Below are positions 34,353 to 47,104 of a DNA stretch of 64,000 nucleotides, piece by piece (within the stretch, counting starts at the first letter, position 1; each line of letters begins with the position of its first letter). The position numbers and the translations under genes were made by a program. This stretch comes from Galeruca laticollis. Lineage: Eukaryota; Arthropoda; Insecta; Coleoptera; Chrysomelidae. A model generated the notes under the pieces. The model saw only the letters and a list, made by a program, of their open reading frames with translations, did no database searches and was not told the origin of the DNA. Location: positions 54,108,222-54,172,221 of the forward strand of contig OY998179.1 in NCBI GenBank assembly GCA_963921935.1. Reading direction: 5' to 3'.

Positions 34353-34690
34353 TTGTTAAAGATGAAAACCAATTTATGACCTTAAAAACTAAAAACACAC
34401 GTTACTGCTCTAATGTGATAATCTGGAGCATCTGATCAGTGGCGTCCATTTTTTGTCCAAAATCACGGACAAACGGTGTGAATCTAAGTGAATAAAACCC
34501 ACAAAAATTAAAACATTTGTTCACTACTAAAAATTAGCTTCAGATAATTGCCATTTCTGACACATCAGTACAAGCTGTCATCAACTGCCAATCAAATTGA
34601 CCAACATATATTTTTAAGCGACAAATTGTCAACTTAAATTATAAAAATAATAAATAAATGTGTAGGGAGTTGTTTCCAACAATTATTAAT
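34353..34690 (-). repeat. Possible 5' LTR and leader of the BEL/Pao fragment
   Basis: The sequence upstream of the gag start ends, on the minus strand, with TGTTGGAAACAACTCCCTAC (from 34686), a plausible LTR start with TGTTG. The internal end of the LTR and a primer-binding site are not clear to me. A second LTR copy for comparison was not found, so this rests on position only. Confidence 0.35.
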
Positions 34691-35990
34691 GTTTCAACCC
34701 AATGTCTCCTTTATGTCCTAGTGTACCCTTAATATTATCGTATGTATTTAAAACATACCGACGAAAGTCAGGTTACTGTGTAATATCTACAGCTTACATA
34801 TTACACTTTCTCTTCCCTCGGTACCATCAAGTTATTCTATTAGTCTTCTGGAAACATTTGTATTTCCCGTGCCTTCACATATATTTTCCATAGTTACTCT
34901 TCACCATTTTTCTCTAAATTCTATTAACTCTCAAACCTTGTCATTGTCTATTCCTGCTTCTCCTGTTTTTATTCTTGTCATTCCTCTTCTAAATTTTCCT
35001 AAATTATTGTAGATATTATAAAGCTTTTCAATATATTTTGATAAAAAAATTCAATCAGTAACAGGTAATCACTATAATGAAAATATAACAATCACATTGT
35101 GATTAATTATTTATTGAATTGTATATTGATTGAAAACAAAATATTTCAATTAACAAAGTTACTAGCTGTCACATAGAGTGGGTAACGAATGATTATATAA
35201 ATTCAATACAATGGACAAATCATGCTTCAAATATACTACACATTTCATATAATAACGGAGCAAATTTATGAGTTACAATATCTCATTAAAATTACAAACT
35301 AATTTTCAGAATCATATTCTGAACTGAAATCGTTATTTTAGTTGAATCTTTTGAACAGAAAGTAAAAACAGAGTATTTATTTGAGAAGTCTCCGCACACT
35401 TAAAGTTTGCTATATATTTGAGGACTTTCTGTAGACAAATGCTGAACTGTGGAATATTCACTAATAATCGTCTAAATAAACGTCAGTTTTGTTGACGATG
35501 TCAATAAGTAGTTCCATCTATGGAGCAAGTGTAAGTTAACTGCAGGAAAAGCGACTAGTTTATCTAATTAATCTGGGGGTGATTAAAATTCTTCACGTGC
35601 TGCGGCCACGGTGGTTGACACCCTTGCGTATTTCGACGGATACGGTGACGGCATGTGTGACCCAACTGCTTAATAGTTACCAGTAAAATTGTCACCATTA
35701 TTTTCAAACTAACAACAACTTTTATTACCGTTTGTATTTAGGTGAAATAGTTCTTGAACTTGGAGTAAATTTATTTCTTTTAGGGGTTTGCTCTCGCCTA
35801 TACACTTGAAAAGTTGGAATGCAAAGCTTATGTGTTTTAACCTACAGCGGAATGGGTTTTTAAGTGTAATGACCATTATTCTGAATTTGTATACTATTTA
35901 ATAGAGGGAATAATACATTATTGCTGGAAAACCAATTTTTTTGAAATTATTCTACAATAATTTGTCCGAACGTATAATGGGTATTGTTTT
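34691..35990. other. No gene seen
   Basis: AT-rich spacer between two BEL/Pao pieces of opposite orientation. A GC-richer patch at 35570-35680 contains no recognised gene or RNA. Confidence 0.4.
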
Positions 35991-35999
35991 TGAACTGCC

Positions 36000-38720
36000 A
36001 TTTTATTGATAATCTCACTAGATTTGAGTGTAAGAAATGCATACATGATTTTCTCTATAATGGTCCTGTTGTACAAAGTGATCTTTTTGATATCTTAAAA
36101 CTATTCAGAACATACAAGTTTGTTATATCTGCTGACATCAGGGACAGGTATCGTATGACTTTAGTTTGTCCTGAGCATCGTCCTCTTCACAATACTTTAC
36201 TTTACAATGCCTTCAGCTGCAAGCCGTAACTTATGACTTAAGAAGTTCATCATTCTTAGCCACAAGATGTCTAGTTGAACTGGCTCATACAGAAGGTAAA
36301 CGTTTTCTAAAGGCGGCTCGCGCATTGCTAAATAACACCTATGTCGATAATGTTTTGGCAGGTGATGATACTATAGTGGAAACTATGAAGCTCAAACAAG
36401 AATTAATTTACTTATTAGAATAACGTTTCCTTCCCTTTGCACGAATGGTGCACGACTGTGCCAGAAATATTAAATGACATTTCTAAATAAAAACCAACTT
36501 TTACTGACGTTGGTATAATAAAAAATAATTTCACTGTAAAAACGTTCGGTGTTCCTCATGACACAAATTCTGATAATTTTAAATTAAGCTATCCCAGAAT
36601 TGAAATAAACCAATGCGTAACAAAAAAACAAGTACTTAGATGCATATCAAAAATTTTATGACTCCTTGGAACTCGCTGATCCTGTATTAATAGCAGCTAA
36701 GGTCATCTTGCAAAAGGTGTGGTGTCGCAAACTTAAGTGGGATGAAATACTTTCAGATGATCTAATGAGAATTTGGAAACAGTTCGTGAGTGGTATTCTT
36801 CATTCGAGCAATTTTTCCGGACAAAATTCATTCAAATTTGTTATGCTCCAAATCACAAATTGTTCCTATAGATAACAAAAGGCTAACGGTGCCCAGATTA
36901 GAATTAAATGCAGCCTTGGTCTTGGCAGGGTTGGTCGAGAATTTATTCACCTTACTAAAAACAAAAGTTAACAAGGTTCTTTTATACTCTGATTGAAACA
37001 TTGGACCAGTCTGGCTAGCGACAGATCCTTTAAGATTAAATCCATATGTCGCTAACCGAGTCATAAAAATTCAAAGGGCCCCGTCAAATTTCAAATGGTT
37101 ATACATTATCACAAAAGAAAATCCTGCAGATTGCTTATCAAGAGGATTAGATCCTCAAGAAATTGAATCAAACCATCTATGGTTTCATGGTCCATCTATG
37201 CTGTGCCATAAAATTTTCTGTCACAATGGCAGCTTTATAGAAATTCCCAATTCACTCCCTGAAGAAAAAATTTCAGTTAATGTCCTATATACCAAACTAG
37301 ATTTTTCTTGTATTGCAAGGCTGCAAAGTGTAGTTGCCTCTCATGTTCGATTTAAAAATAATTCCATTATAATATCAAAAAATAATAAATTAACTGGAAA
37401 TTCAAATATTTGAGAACTTCACAATGCTTTACAAATTATTATACGTTGTGAACAGCAACATTATTTCTTCAATGAAATAAAATGCCTAAATTGAAATTTA
37501 CCAGTAAAATCAACTTTGAGCTCATTGTCGCCGTAACATTAAGGGTAGGCGAAAGACTACAAAATGCCAACTTGCCATACAATCAAAAACATCCTGTAAC
37601 TCTTCCCCAGAATGGTGATATCACCCACTTAATAATAAGGCAAGAGGATCTGCGGCTAGTATATGCCGGTTCAAGGCAAGTTTTAAGTTCTATAAATCTT
37701 AATAATTGGATCATTAAGGAAAAAAGAGAAATTGAAAAAGACTTACATAAATGCATTCATTACCTGTTGTAACTTCAAAGCAAAATGCTGTGAACAACTA
37801 ATGGGTTCATTGCCAAAAAAGGGTTTGATTTCATAGTGTATTTCAAAATGTAGGCATAGATTTTGCTTTCCTTTTATTACTAAAAAATCACAAATGAGAA
37901 AATCTTTAATTTCCAAATCCTACATTGCGTTAATTGTATGCTTTGCTGTTAAGGCAATTCATGTAGAGCGTGTATCTGATCTCACAACGGAAACTTCTTT
38001 TGCTTGTTCCAAGCGATTCATTTCCAGAAGGGGGGAGCCTTCCAATCTCTTCTGTGAACAATGGCTACGCTTCCAAAGGGGTCAATAATGGAATAAAGAA
38101 ATTTTACGAAGATAGTAAAAAACTATATAGTTTTTGCAATAACGGAAAAATAAAATTTAACTTTATACCTAGCTACTCACCGGTTTTTGGAGGTTTATGG
38201 GAAGCCGGGGGAAAAAGTATAAAATTTCACCTAATAACGGTAGTTGGCTCTACAGAGCTCACTTATGAACAACTAAATACAGTAATAGTACAAGTAGAAG
38301 GAATTGTGAATTCCAGACCTTAAGGGGTTATGTCCAGTGACGTTTCCAATCTAGATTATTCAAACCCAGGTAATTTATTAACTGGAACAGTTATAACTAA
38401 TTTTCCAGAATCCAACGTATGTGAAGTTTCCCAGAACAAACTAAAATTTTGGAAGCATTGTATTCAAATGCAGCAACAGTTTTGGAAAAGTAGCTCAATT
38501 GGCACAATTACAGAATAGACGAAAATGGCGCAAGGATTTACCAAATTTGAATGGAGGAATGTTGGTTCTATTGAAAGAGGATAACGTTCCTTCCTTCAAA
38601 TGGAAGCTTGCTCGCATAATAAAGGTAAGGACGACAAAGTTAGAGTTTTAGAGGTTAAACCAAGAGATGTCACTTACTTGAGATCGGTTACAATAATAGC
38701 CGTACTCCCTATACAGGATT
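36000..38720 (+). pseudogene. BEL/Pao pol: RT, RNase H and integrase, broken
   Basis: Plus strand. RT starts near 36040 with CIHDFLYNGPVVQSDLF and VISADIRDRYRMTL. It continues with FLATRCLVELAHTEGKRF and LNNTYVDNVLAGDDT (36335-36370), where YVDN holds the Pao-type catalytic box. Then come a PRIEINQC segment, LADPVLIAAKVILQKVW (36665-36720), LTVPRLELNAALVLA (RNase H start, 36880) and ENPADCLSRGLDPQE (37110-37160). Integrase follows: HLIIRQEDLRLVYAGSRQVL (zinc finger area, 37630-37690), KAIHVERVSDLTTET (37950-37995) and a C-terminal EVKPRDVTYLR-like tail near 38660. There are many stops and slips. It was a reverse-transcribing element's polyprotein. A 3' LTR may follow 38720 but was not delimited. 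Confidence 0.85.
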
Positions 38721-38946
38721 GGTTTTTTATTTTTTTGTGAAGTTTGTAAATCTTTAGCTGTAAGTGAGCAATTTTTTATTAGTGTCAAGGTAGTGGTTAT
38801 GATCATTTTCCTATTTGCATTTTGATATATTTGTACGACCTCTCAGATCATAACTTTAAATAGCAAAGACTCCTTTTCGTAAATTTTGGCGCTGTAATTT
38901 TGTACGGTTTCATGTGGAACCATAAGGCTCCCACTAAGTTGCAATC

Positions 38947-39132
38947 CTAAACCAAGCTGGAACCTCTGCCCAGAGTAACGTCATCGCTGATATCGAACCT
39001 GAAGAGTGGTTTGCGGTTTGCGAAGAAAATTCAATCGAGGACATGGTGCAGTGCTTGCTTTGTGTCCACGAAAGTTTTGCTGGCTCAAAGGCAAACATCA
39101 AGGAGTTTGTTTGCTCAAATTTTGATTCTTAA
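38947..39132 (+). other. Unrecognised 62-codon open frame in GC-richer sequence
   Basis: The frame runs from LNQAGTSAQSNVIADIEPEE through CEENSIEDMVQCLLCVHESF to a TAA. Its composition (acidic, four Cys, one His) is more protein-like than its AT-rich neighbours. It may be an exon or remnant of a transposon protein, for instance one related to the 3' part of the BEL/Pao element, but I cannot name it. Confidence 0.3.
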
Positions 39133-39609
39133 AAGGAACGCAGACCCGGAGAAACTCCTTAGCTTCCAAAAAAATGACAAATAAAGTACTGTATCTTGAA
39201 CTATAGGAAAATGTATGTAGCGAACAAAAAGTTTCTTCAGCAATTCTGGCCGGTTTATTCATTGATTCATTTTGTTTTCATATTCAACCAAGGTGGTACG
39301 ATTTAGGCAAGCTTGCAATATACCACGTTTTCAATGTAATTTGCTGGAAAAACAGAAAGTATATTCAACTATCTGCTATAAGTACTGAAATCTTCATTAA
39401 TGTACACTTATAGCTAAAAAATGTATCAAGTATTTTATTTGAAATAGAAAATGTTATATGTAAAAAAAGTTACAAAAAATCATTGTCCTTTTGGGTTATG
39501 GCGCAGTGATTCGCGAATTAACTCCTATCTGCAGAGTTTATATTATTTAACTAGTTTCCCAAAGCATGTTTGGACTATCGTCACAAACGTATTGACATAA
39601 CAACCACAA

Positions 39610-39795
39610 AAAAATCTAAAAAGTTGTCCCAAGTGCGCCAAATATGATTTATGGGTTAAACGATGTGTACGAGGTGTTGGTCTATTTCAAGGGATTAATA
39701 ATGTTAATAAAGACACATACATTTGTTTACCTTATTTTGAAGGAGTGATGGGTCCAACAGCAGAATATCCAGGCTCTGTAAGTTGTGTAATAAAC
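39610..39795 (+). pseudogene. THAP-like zinc finger fragment of a DNA transposon
   Basis: One frame reads SCPKCAKYDLWVKRCVRG, NNVNKDTYICLPYFEG and VMGPTAEYPGS. The order (C-x2-C, Trp, then KDTYIC...F..G.GPT.E.P) fits the degenerate THAP-type fingers found at the N-terminus of insect DDE_Tnp_4 transposon proteins, where the usual form ends in CSLHFVGGNGPT-like wording. The expected His after the third Cys is replaced here (CLPYF). No transposase follows within 1 kb. The sequence belongs to a different lineage from the THAP copies at 17.1-18.8 and 41.8-43.5 kb. Confidence 0.45.
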
Positions 39796-39799
39796 AAGT

Positions 39800-40785
39800 C
39801 TTGTAATATGCTAATCAAAATACATGTAGGTAGTTATCAACGTAACAGGTTATAATTTAACCTTAAATAATAAATTTGCTTTCAGATAAAAATCGCTGGA
39901 TCAAAAATATGAAGAAACAAATGATGTAAGCTCATTGTCAATAATCACTTTAATTGTTTGATTCCACTGATATAAAAATTTAGATTAACTTGACATAACA
40001 TTTCATCATAACCACTCAATTAATTCCACTTTATTTCCTTTCCACTTCAAACATCGTCGTAATTGATCACAATTTTTGGATTCTAATGTAGAATGTACTA
40101 ATTATGCACAATAAATCAATTTTTCATTTAATTTTACAGGTAACAAAGGTGACAATGCTTGTTATCCGGCAATAATTATGAAAACTGCTCGAAACTTTCC
40201 AATTGACGCCTTTTAAACATGGGAGAATCTCGTGCGCTGTGCAAACTAATGAAAGATTTGTGTAGAGAAAACACATTAACAGAATAAACGCAATTGATAT
40301 GTGATACTCAAACAGCAAAGACAAGAACGTGATAGAATTAACAACGATGAAGTAAAAGAAACAATTAATAATCCAAAATTGGAGAAAAATTGTAGTGGTA
40401 ATTGAATTGGTTCGGATAGCTGCAGTTCAATAGGTTACCAAAAAGAGTGCATAAAGCAAAGCAAATTACGGACAAAGGAAGAGTGAGGGTTTGCAAACAT
40501 TCGCAACGAGTAGTTCGCAAAAATCGCTAGTCCTGGAGCGAACTGCGGACTGGAAGACCGTATTATTGGCTAGGGGATGACAAAAAACTATTTTCGTCAC
40601 CTTTAGGAAAAAGAAGGGAACGAAAAATAGAGAAAAAGGATATAGTGACATTACGAGAAGTATTTTTGTCTATTACCTATTGATGACAATATGAATGACT
40701 TCTCTGTTTGCAATGTGCCATCAATCGAAAAACGTGAGATATAAGTGCAGCATTGATAATATTCCTAGAATATACTTATAATATT
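39800..40785. other. No gene seen
   Basis: AT-rich. The frames at 40124-40324 and 40466-40651 (-) have no recognisable content. Confidence 0.4.
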
Positions 40786-41100
40786 GTAATGTTTTTCTTA
40801 TTTATTTAGACAAAAAACGGGTGGGATAAATTTTAAACACTCGGTATGGCTACTTACTAATTTATTTAAACACTAACTCACTAACACTTAATTTATATAT
40901 ACTTAACTAATCGCTTAATTATTAATTTATATTAACTGTATATTCACTAAAACTAATTTATATAAACACTTTATATTCACTTATTTACTTGTTTATCTGT
41001 CAAGAACACTTTATCAACTCCCCACTCTTCCTTATCAGTCCCTTATATATTAAAGCCGTTTTTACTAGTAAATTCTGGGCTGCGGCTTACACAGTCACAA
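40786..41100. repeat. Possible solo Gypsy-type LTR (partial)
   Basis: It begins TGTAATGTTTTTCTTATTT and continues with GGGATAAATTT and a run of AATTTATAT words. This parallels the first 150 bases of the LTR at 9131-9533 (TGTAATGTTCCTATTAT, GAGATAAATTT). No terminal AACATTA was found to mark the other end and no pol is nearby, so it is a partial or solo LTR at best. Confidence 0.4.
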
Positions 41101-41838
41101 ATAATTTTTCTGGCCATTTCTAGATAACTCTGGTCACAAAAACAATGTTTACATAAGATAATCTTGAAATCGTAAACAGTTTTTTATAACTGCGTATCCG
41201 CCATAATTTTAACTTTTATACCTGGCTTAGACAGAGTCGGTTTTAGGGACTATACCAGTGTGCTGTCTTATATTAAGACGTTATTTGGAGCATTTAAATG
41301 GAAGAGGATATTTTTTGTTTTGTGAAAATGGCAAGAATTTTATAGGCGTGGAAACCTGTTTCTAAATGAATATTTCATATATTTGTGAACAGTTTTCTTT
41401 GTCAGGGTGAGCTTTGTAAACATTGCAAAGACATTGTTTTTTCATCTGTTTTATTCTTGAATGAGTACTAATCGACTTAATTTATAAAAGCCACAGCTGC
41501 TCTCTTACAATTTATTTACTGGTTCAGAAAATTTTGCTACAGTATAAATGCTATAAAAGGTGAGGGTAAAAACGCATGAGTTCAAGCAAAGAATGAACGG
41601 ATAACCATTATGCTATGATGTTCCGGCAAGTGAAATTATTCCCAATGTAGAGTTTCATACAGCTTGAGTGCTAAAAATTTAACCTCGAGATGCACCTCTC
41701 CGGGCTCTACACGGAGTCTACGGGTTTGTATGAGATATAACCTGGCTACGGGTTTATCATCAATACCTCCGGTTCATCTTCACATGAATATGCTGGCCAT
41801 AGAGAAATACTGCTAATACGAGGAAGAATGGAATCTCC
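41101..41838. other. No gene seen
   Basis: Mixed AT-rich sequence leading up to the THAP element copy B. A GC-richer patch at 41685-41740 has no recognised content. Confidence 0.4.
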
Positions 41839-43518
41839 TGTACTAAGTCCGAAGCCACAAAGTTTTTTCGAGTGCTGCGCCATCTATTATGGTGGAAGGT
41901 TACTATTTACCAACAGGGAAAAAATTCAAGAAGAGACCTGCATGATAAGTCACAGTTTACTAGCTACTACTAGATGGCAAGCCAAACAAATACTGAAGGT
42001 TTATTAAATTATGCCTATATTGTTTTTTCTTAAATAAAGAAATGAAAACAGTCACACAAAGTTTAAACACTTTTTGAAACAACCTGTTATTTTATTTTGG
42101 CTTAAAAGTAGGATAGGTTGTTTCAAAAAGCTGTTCAAAGCTTTTATCCGTTTTTATTAACCAGAATAGTTTATTAAAAGACGAATGTCGACAAATAGTT
42201 TCAAAAATAGTACAGGTGATTTTCTTTATTTCCTTTTCAAACTTTAGATAAGAATAATTTATTGATTATAGCATGTGCTAACAAATATTACACATATGAT
42301 ACAATATAATGGATACACATTTTTCAAGAAGTTCCGATTTTTCAAAGCTTTCAGCAGCATACCTTTTTAACAGCAACTGACGACTTCTTCTAAACTGGGT
42401 AGCTCTTTTTTTAAATTGAGTGGCTATTTGATAGAGACGTCTGGCTTTTGGTGATAGGTCTTTAACCCTAGAGACATTACCTCAGCAAGTAAATCGGATC
42501 TTTCTAAATTAAAAAATAATATGATTAGCAATAAAAAATAATATGAATATGCAAAATACATTGCATTTAGATAACATTTTTGTTGAAATGTTGAATTTTA
42601 AACCCTATTTTAGACAATATTCTAATATAAGTATACAGTCAAAACTTGATGTAACTAAATAATATGAAATTATAAATGCATTTCTAAGAACCTAATAATT
42701 TTTCATGTTTTTTAATAAATCAAAATATTGACCTATACCTAATATCTACTATTTCTGTGAAAATTTCTTTGTTAAACACCTATATATTGATCAATCAATT
42801 AATTATGCACTCACTTCTTTTTGGAGAAACTGTGGCGTTCAAGTCTGCTAGTGTGACAGAAGTAGAATCTTGAACAGCATGTGTTTATAATTTCAGCTCG
42901 AGTTCAACTGAATAGCTACAACTAGCCTTATTAATAGCACATGATTCTTGTGCTTTTTTAGCTCTCAGTTTTACAAACTGAGCATTTGAAGCTTCCTGTA
43001 ACTTTAAAGTCCTAGGACCCTCAGTTACAGATGCAGAGCCAATTTGTGGTACAGCTAAAGAGGTTGATGGTTCAGCTTCAATTATTGAGGAAGGAACATC
43101 ATCATTTACTGTTTCTAATGATTCTAGAAAATGAAAACAGTTATTGAATAAATGTATCCTAGTTAGTGGTTAGTATTTTTTCTTTAATTATATATAGATT
43201 TACCTGGTAAATTGACTGATAGGAAAACTCCTCTTTTCAGAACTTTATTTGGACCAAAATCTTTAGGCACTCTACAATTGTTGTAAATATTCTCAGATGT
43301 CATTTTCTCCTTCAACCTTCTGTTTCCACATAAATTTACCCATTTGTCAAAAATTACTTTATTTTTTAAAATTGACATCCAAACAGCTTGTTTTGTGTAA
43401 ATTCACAGATGACGTTAATACAGCAATCGGTAAAATAAAGTTCGTTAGTAACCTGCCAAGCGAAATAATGGCGTTGAAAATGCAGTTTAGCAGTGGCTAT
43501 AAAAGATCGCAGGGCATG
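41839..43518 (-). mobile_element. THAP-domain element, copy B
   Basis: It is collinear with 17119-18765, from TCCGAAGCCACAAAG on the left to GGCTATAAAAGATCGCAGGG on the right. An extra 215 bases at about 42590-42800 are absent from copy A. The ends carry an inverted motif: GCGCCATCTATT...TGGAAGGTTAC (41877-41903) against the inverse of GTTAGTAACCTGCCA...AATGGCG (43444-43473). Coding remains on the minus strand are described separately. Two copies 25 kb apart with matching limits imply a mobile or duplicated unit. Target duplications were not identified. Confidence 0.65.
42305..43378 (-). pseudogene. THAP-domain protein, three exon remnants
   Basis: Exon 1 (43378-43206): FDKWVNLCGNRRLKEKM then NNCRVPKDFGPN and VFLSVNLPGK. 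This is the second half of a THAP zinc finger (invariant Trp, closing Cys-x2-His, final PS/NLP box). Copy A keeps CRVCALHFLPKDF at this site, so copy B has lost a short piece including the Cys-His pair. It is followed by a donor (CCAG|GTAAAT), a short intron, and an acceptor (TTTTCTAG|AATC). Exon 2 (43126-42818) is a Ser/Glu-rich linker ending VTP/VSPKRSE at a GTGAGT donor. Exon 3 (about 42490-42305) is basic: LSPKARRLYQIATQFKKR and FRRSRQLLLKRYAAESFEK. This order (THAP, linker, basic coil) is seen in P-element and THAP9-type transposases. No catalytic domain follows. The first half of the finger is absent in both copies. Confidence 0.6.
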
Positions 43519-45369
43519 ATACTGACAAAAGCAATACATCGTGACAGCTGCTGAGTTGCAACCAATTATGACAAATATAAATGATATTGTCGAAACCGAC
43601 TGCATGATGAGTTTTAGGGCGCCAAAATTAACCTTAAGTTTTTGAGGCCTTATGTCTAGGATCAATTAAAAAAAGAAGCCAATTTGGTTGCCACAAAAAC
43701 TTTTATATATTTACACAAATATTATGATTTCGAGAATTCTGTATTTGAAATTTCTCCCAAATTCGATGTTACAAATAATGCAGTGAGTTAACGAAGACGC
43801 AATAGGAGCTGTGAAAAATGTGGACGAAGATAGACTTTCTGATAAGATCAATGAGTTGAACCAACTATTTCCTCAGTTCGTGTAAACCAATGATTCAATA
43901 TTGTCTATTAATAAACTAAGAATTCATTTATTCAAATATACCTCAACCTTTTCAAACTGCCGACAATAATGAGAAATTATTTTCAATCCCCGTAATCAAT
44001 GCTTTCATAAAACGCAATTTTTTGTTTTGGAGAGGAGAGCAAAACCGCTTGACTGTGGACATATAGTTAATTGTGAAAATTAATTAGGTACCATATGAAT
44101 TTATGGAATTTTTGAAACAACTTGAAAAAAACATGTTAAAATAGTCCCTCCAGAAAAAAATTGATTTGAAGTGTCAAGCATATCCAAGTCAGTCTAGCAT
44201 TAGCTAGATTATTTAAATGTGAATAAAATGATCACCATTACTTTCATAAATAAATAATTCACTAGTAAAAGGACCAAATATCTCCCAAGTCTCACTGAAC
44301 GCTTAAATTTAAGATTAAGTCATGGTGCTCACATCACCGAAAAAACAAACTAAGGTAATAAATTCTCTGCTTTTTTATCGGCATCCCCTTCACACCAGAG
44401 AGGCTAAAATGATAGACAACAGACATATTTACAAAATTTCGTAATATGTATATATAGTTGGTTATCGATTGTACTTAGATATTTTCTAATATCAGAACAA
44501 GATACACGTCCAAGTCATGACTCATGCGTCGTCAGATCATAATTAGAATCAAATGTTAACTGCAATTTTCTGTCTCTACTCTAATATCGACTTCTCTCCA
44601 ACTCATTTTTGAAAGCCCAAACATATTCTCTATTATGTAGTCCACATTGATTACGAAATTTGGTTCTTAATATTGTTTATTACTAGCTTGAAAAGTTTCC
44701 TTTGTGCTGCTACTGTTAATGTCTTCTCTTGAGTAGGTTGAAGAGTGAGCAGGTATTCAAGCTCGTGTTAATACACGACAGCATTGTATATAAACCTAGG
44801 TTACTTTCGGCAATTGAATTTTTAGTCAGTGTGTTCTAATACTCAACTAGACCTGGACCAAAGCAGTTAAAATTTTCACGAGAATTACTATCAATTTTAT
44901 TATAATTAGTCATCATTAGTCTGAATAGCGTCAAGACGATAGACTACTTATTGGGTGTCAGAATTCAGCAGAAAATGAAAAAAATCAAGGATATGGTGCG
45001 GTCGAAAATGGCGGATATATATGACGTCACCGAAGTTAAAGGAGTGCAAGCTCGTATGCATGTGGTAGGATTGGTGGAGAAATATTCAGAAGAGTATAGT
45101 TTTAATTAACTTTTGAGCGGTATATCTGGAATTTTCATGGATAATTCGTAATATACGATTTTAAAGGTATTTCCCATCAAAAAGAGTCCTAATATATGGC
45201 AGTTAATTTATACAGGCAAACAAGTCGGTTTAGAACCGAGCTCTAAGATCCGGTAATTTATTTGTTGGTTACGATAGCTCCAGTTTTTGTTTTTGATGCT
45301 ATTGACTCGCATCGTTGTTTTTAATGCGACGATTATAATTATTCTTCTTGCACTTGTACTGAGCCTGTA
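43519..45369. other. No gene recognised
   Basis: AT-rich sequence without a supportable coding frame. A small block at 44985-45060 (GCGGTCGAAAATGGCGGATA, then ATGACGTCACCG) is GC-richer and may be a MITE end. No partner was found. Confidence 0.4.
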
Positions 45370-45560
45370 GCCTGTCCGATTTGTGGCGAATCTCATAAGC
45401 TAAAACAGTGTCAATTTCCAATAAAAAAATGTCCGAAATGCGCCAGTCTGAAAAATAAAACTCCTAATTTTAGTCATGCCGTCTGGGAAAAAGATAAATG
45501 TATACATTATATAGAATCATGCAAAAAATTCAAGAATAACTTTTTCTCAATATGTAGCAA
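45370..45560 (+). pseudogene. LINE ORF1 (gag-like) zinc-knuckle fragment
   Basis: The frame reads CPICGESHKLKQCQF, then KKCPKCASLKNK, then SHAVWEKDKCIHY and CKKFKNNF. It contains a C-x2-C-x3-H-x4-C knuckle followed by further Cys pairs, typical of the C-terminal part of Jockey/I-type ORF1 proteins, which bind element RNA. About 60 residues are left. It differs from the knuckles of the Jockey-like LINE at 52.8 kb, so it comes from another lineage. Confidence 0.55.
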
Positions 45561-47100
45561 CCCCTGCTCTGTAGTTGGGTTTGCCCGAAAAGCAGTGTAC
45601 TCAAATAAATAAATGAAATAAATGTCATATACTGGATTGCTCCAATATTATGTTCATAATATTCTACAGTTATACAAAAATACTTCACGCCTTTCTGGAG
45701 AATAATTATTGTTCTATATTATGTTGAGCAAAGGTGAATTAATACATCAAACTATTAATCAATCATTCACAGGCATTATTTGTTTTAGAATATTTCTACT
45801 GGCATTATTCTCACGTCATAAAAACTACGACTAAAAATAAATTAGAATATATACACACGAGAGTAGCCAATGCTTCAGTTATTTGATAGTTAACTCCGTA
45901 TAATTTTCTATCTGTGTGGTATCTATTCTTCTATATCTTAGTTTAATTAATGAAATTCCCTTGAGTTTTGAGTGCTCTTTTCCTGAAAAGCTCATTAAAA
46001 ACAGGATACAGATGCATAATATATTAAAACTAATACATCTTTTCCGAGCTGTTTTTAACTGGTCATATCACCTCATGAGGGATTTCAATCATCTGGGAAT
46101 TATATTTAATAAGCTAAGGTGATACGAGCAATTTAATTATAACGACATTAACGTTCAATGTTTGGTATATCAAATGAGAAAACTTCTTAACAATTTCCAT
46201 CAAAAACAGAAAGTCATTAAACCGAGATTATATCTGTCAAAATTTGATATTCGTAAACAGCGCACGATGAATATTCCGAATTCATTTCAGTGTTGACATC
46301 GTTGGAGGAGTAAAATTGCTGCCGTTCATCCTATTATAGAAACTCACGAATCGTACTCATACCGTCTTAGCCTAATTTGAAACTAACAACGTACAGTCTC
46401 AGATTTACTGGTGGAAATTGAACTGTGAAGTGTAATTCTCCTATTTCTAATTATCCATGTTTCGTGTAGTCATTTAAATCAAATGCGGAAGTCAATTAAT
46501 TGATAATGAGATTAGTTTTCGAACTGTTCCATATTCTCCTTTGATTTAAGTTTAAATTCCGCTAGCTGATATAAAGAATGAACGGAAGCTCTGCGTTAAT
46601 TTTGGACCAAAAAAAGATAGAGGTGAAACTAATTGGATTTCAGAAGAACGTAATCGTTTAACAACTTGAAGTTATTGTTCAAACCGCCCAACTTCATCCA
46701 TTATAAATGAGGTTAATATTCACTATAATCCTCACAAAATTTCGTGAAATAAGTCTGCATTATCATAATTTTGAGAAATTGGTAATGATTTAACTCACCC
46801 ATTATTCAGTGGGTCGTTGCTCTTTGTTCATTTCAGACGGGACAAATCGATTGACTAAAAGTGAGGAGCATGGTATGAGCCGAAATATTATAAACTACTT
46901 GCAAAGGAGATTGGGATTGCCTGTCAATTACCGCAACTCTAATCGGATGGATGTATGATGATTCTTGTAGTACCTGAACTTCTGTTCTAACTAACAATTT
47001 TAGTAAAACACTGTAAATGAATTGATACTAAAATAACGGAAGAATGATTGTTAGTTTTGAAATAATCAGTTTGAACAAGTTAGTTAGAAAAATATTCAGT
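45561..47100. other. No gene seen
   Basis: AT-rich. A 68-codon frame at 45916-46122 is unrecognised. Confidence 0.4.
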
Positions 47101-47104
47101 TATT

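Noticed and set aside
44985..45060. GC-richer block with ATGACGTCAC, looked at as a promoter or MITE end
   Set aside because: No second end and no adjacent gene were found. Evidence is insufficient.
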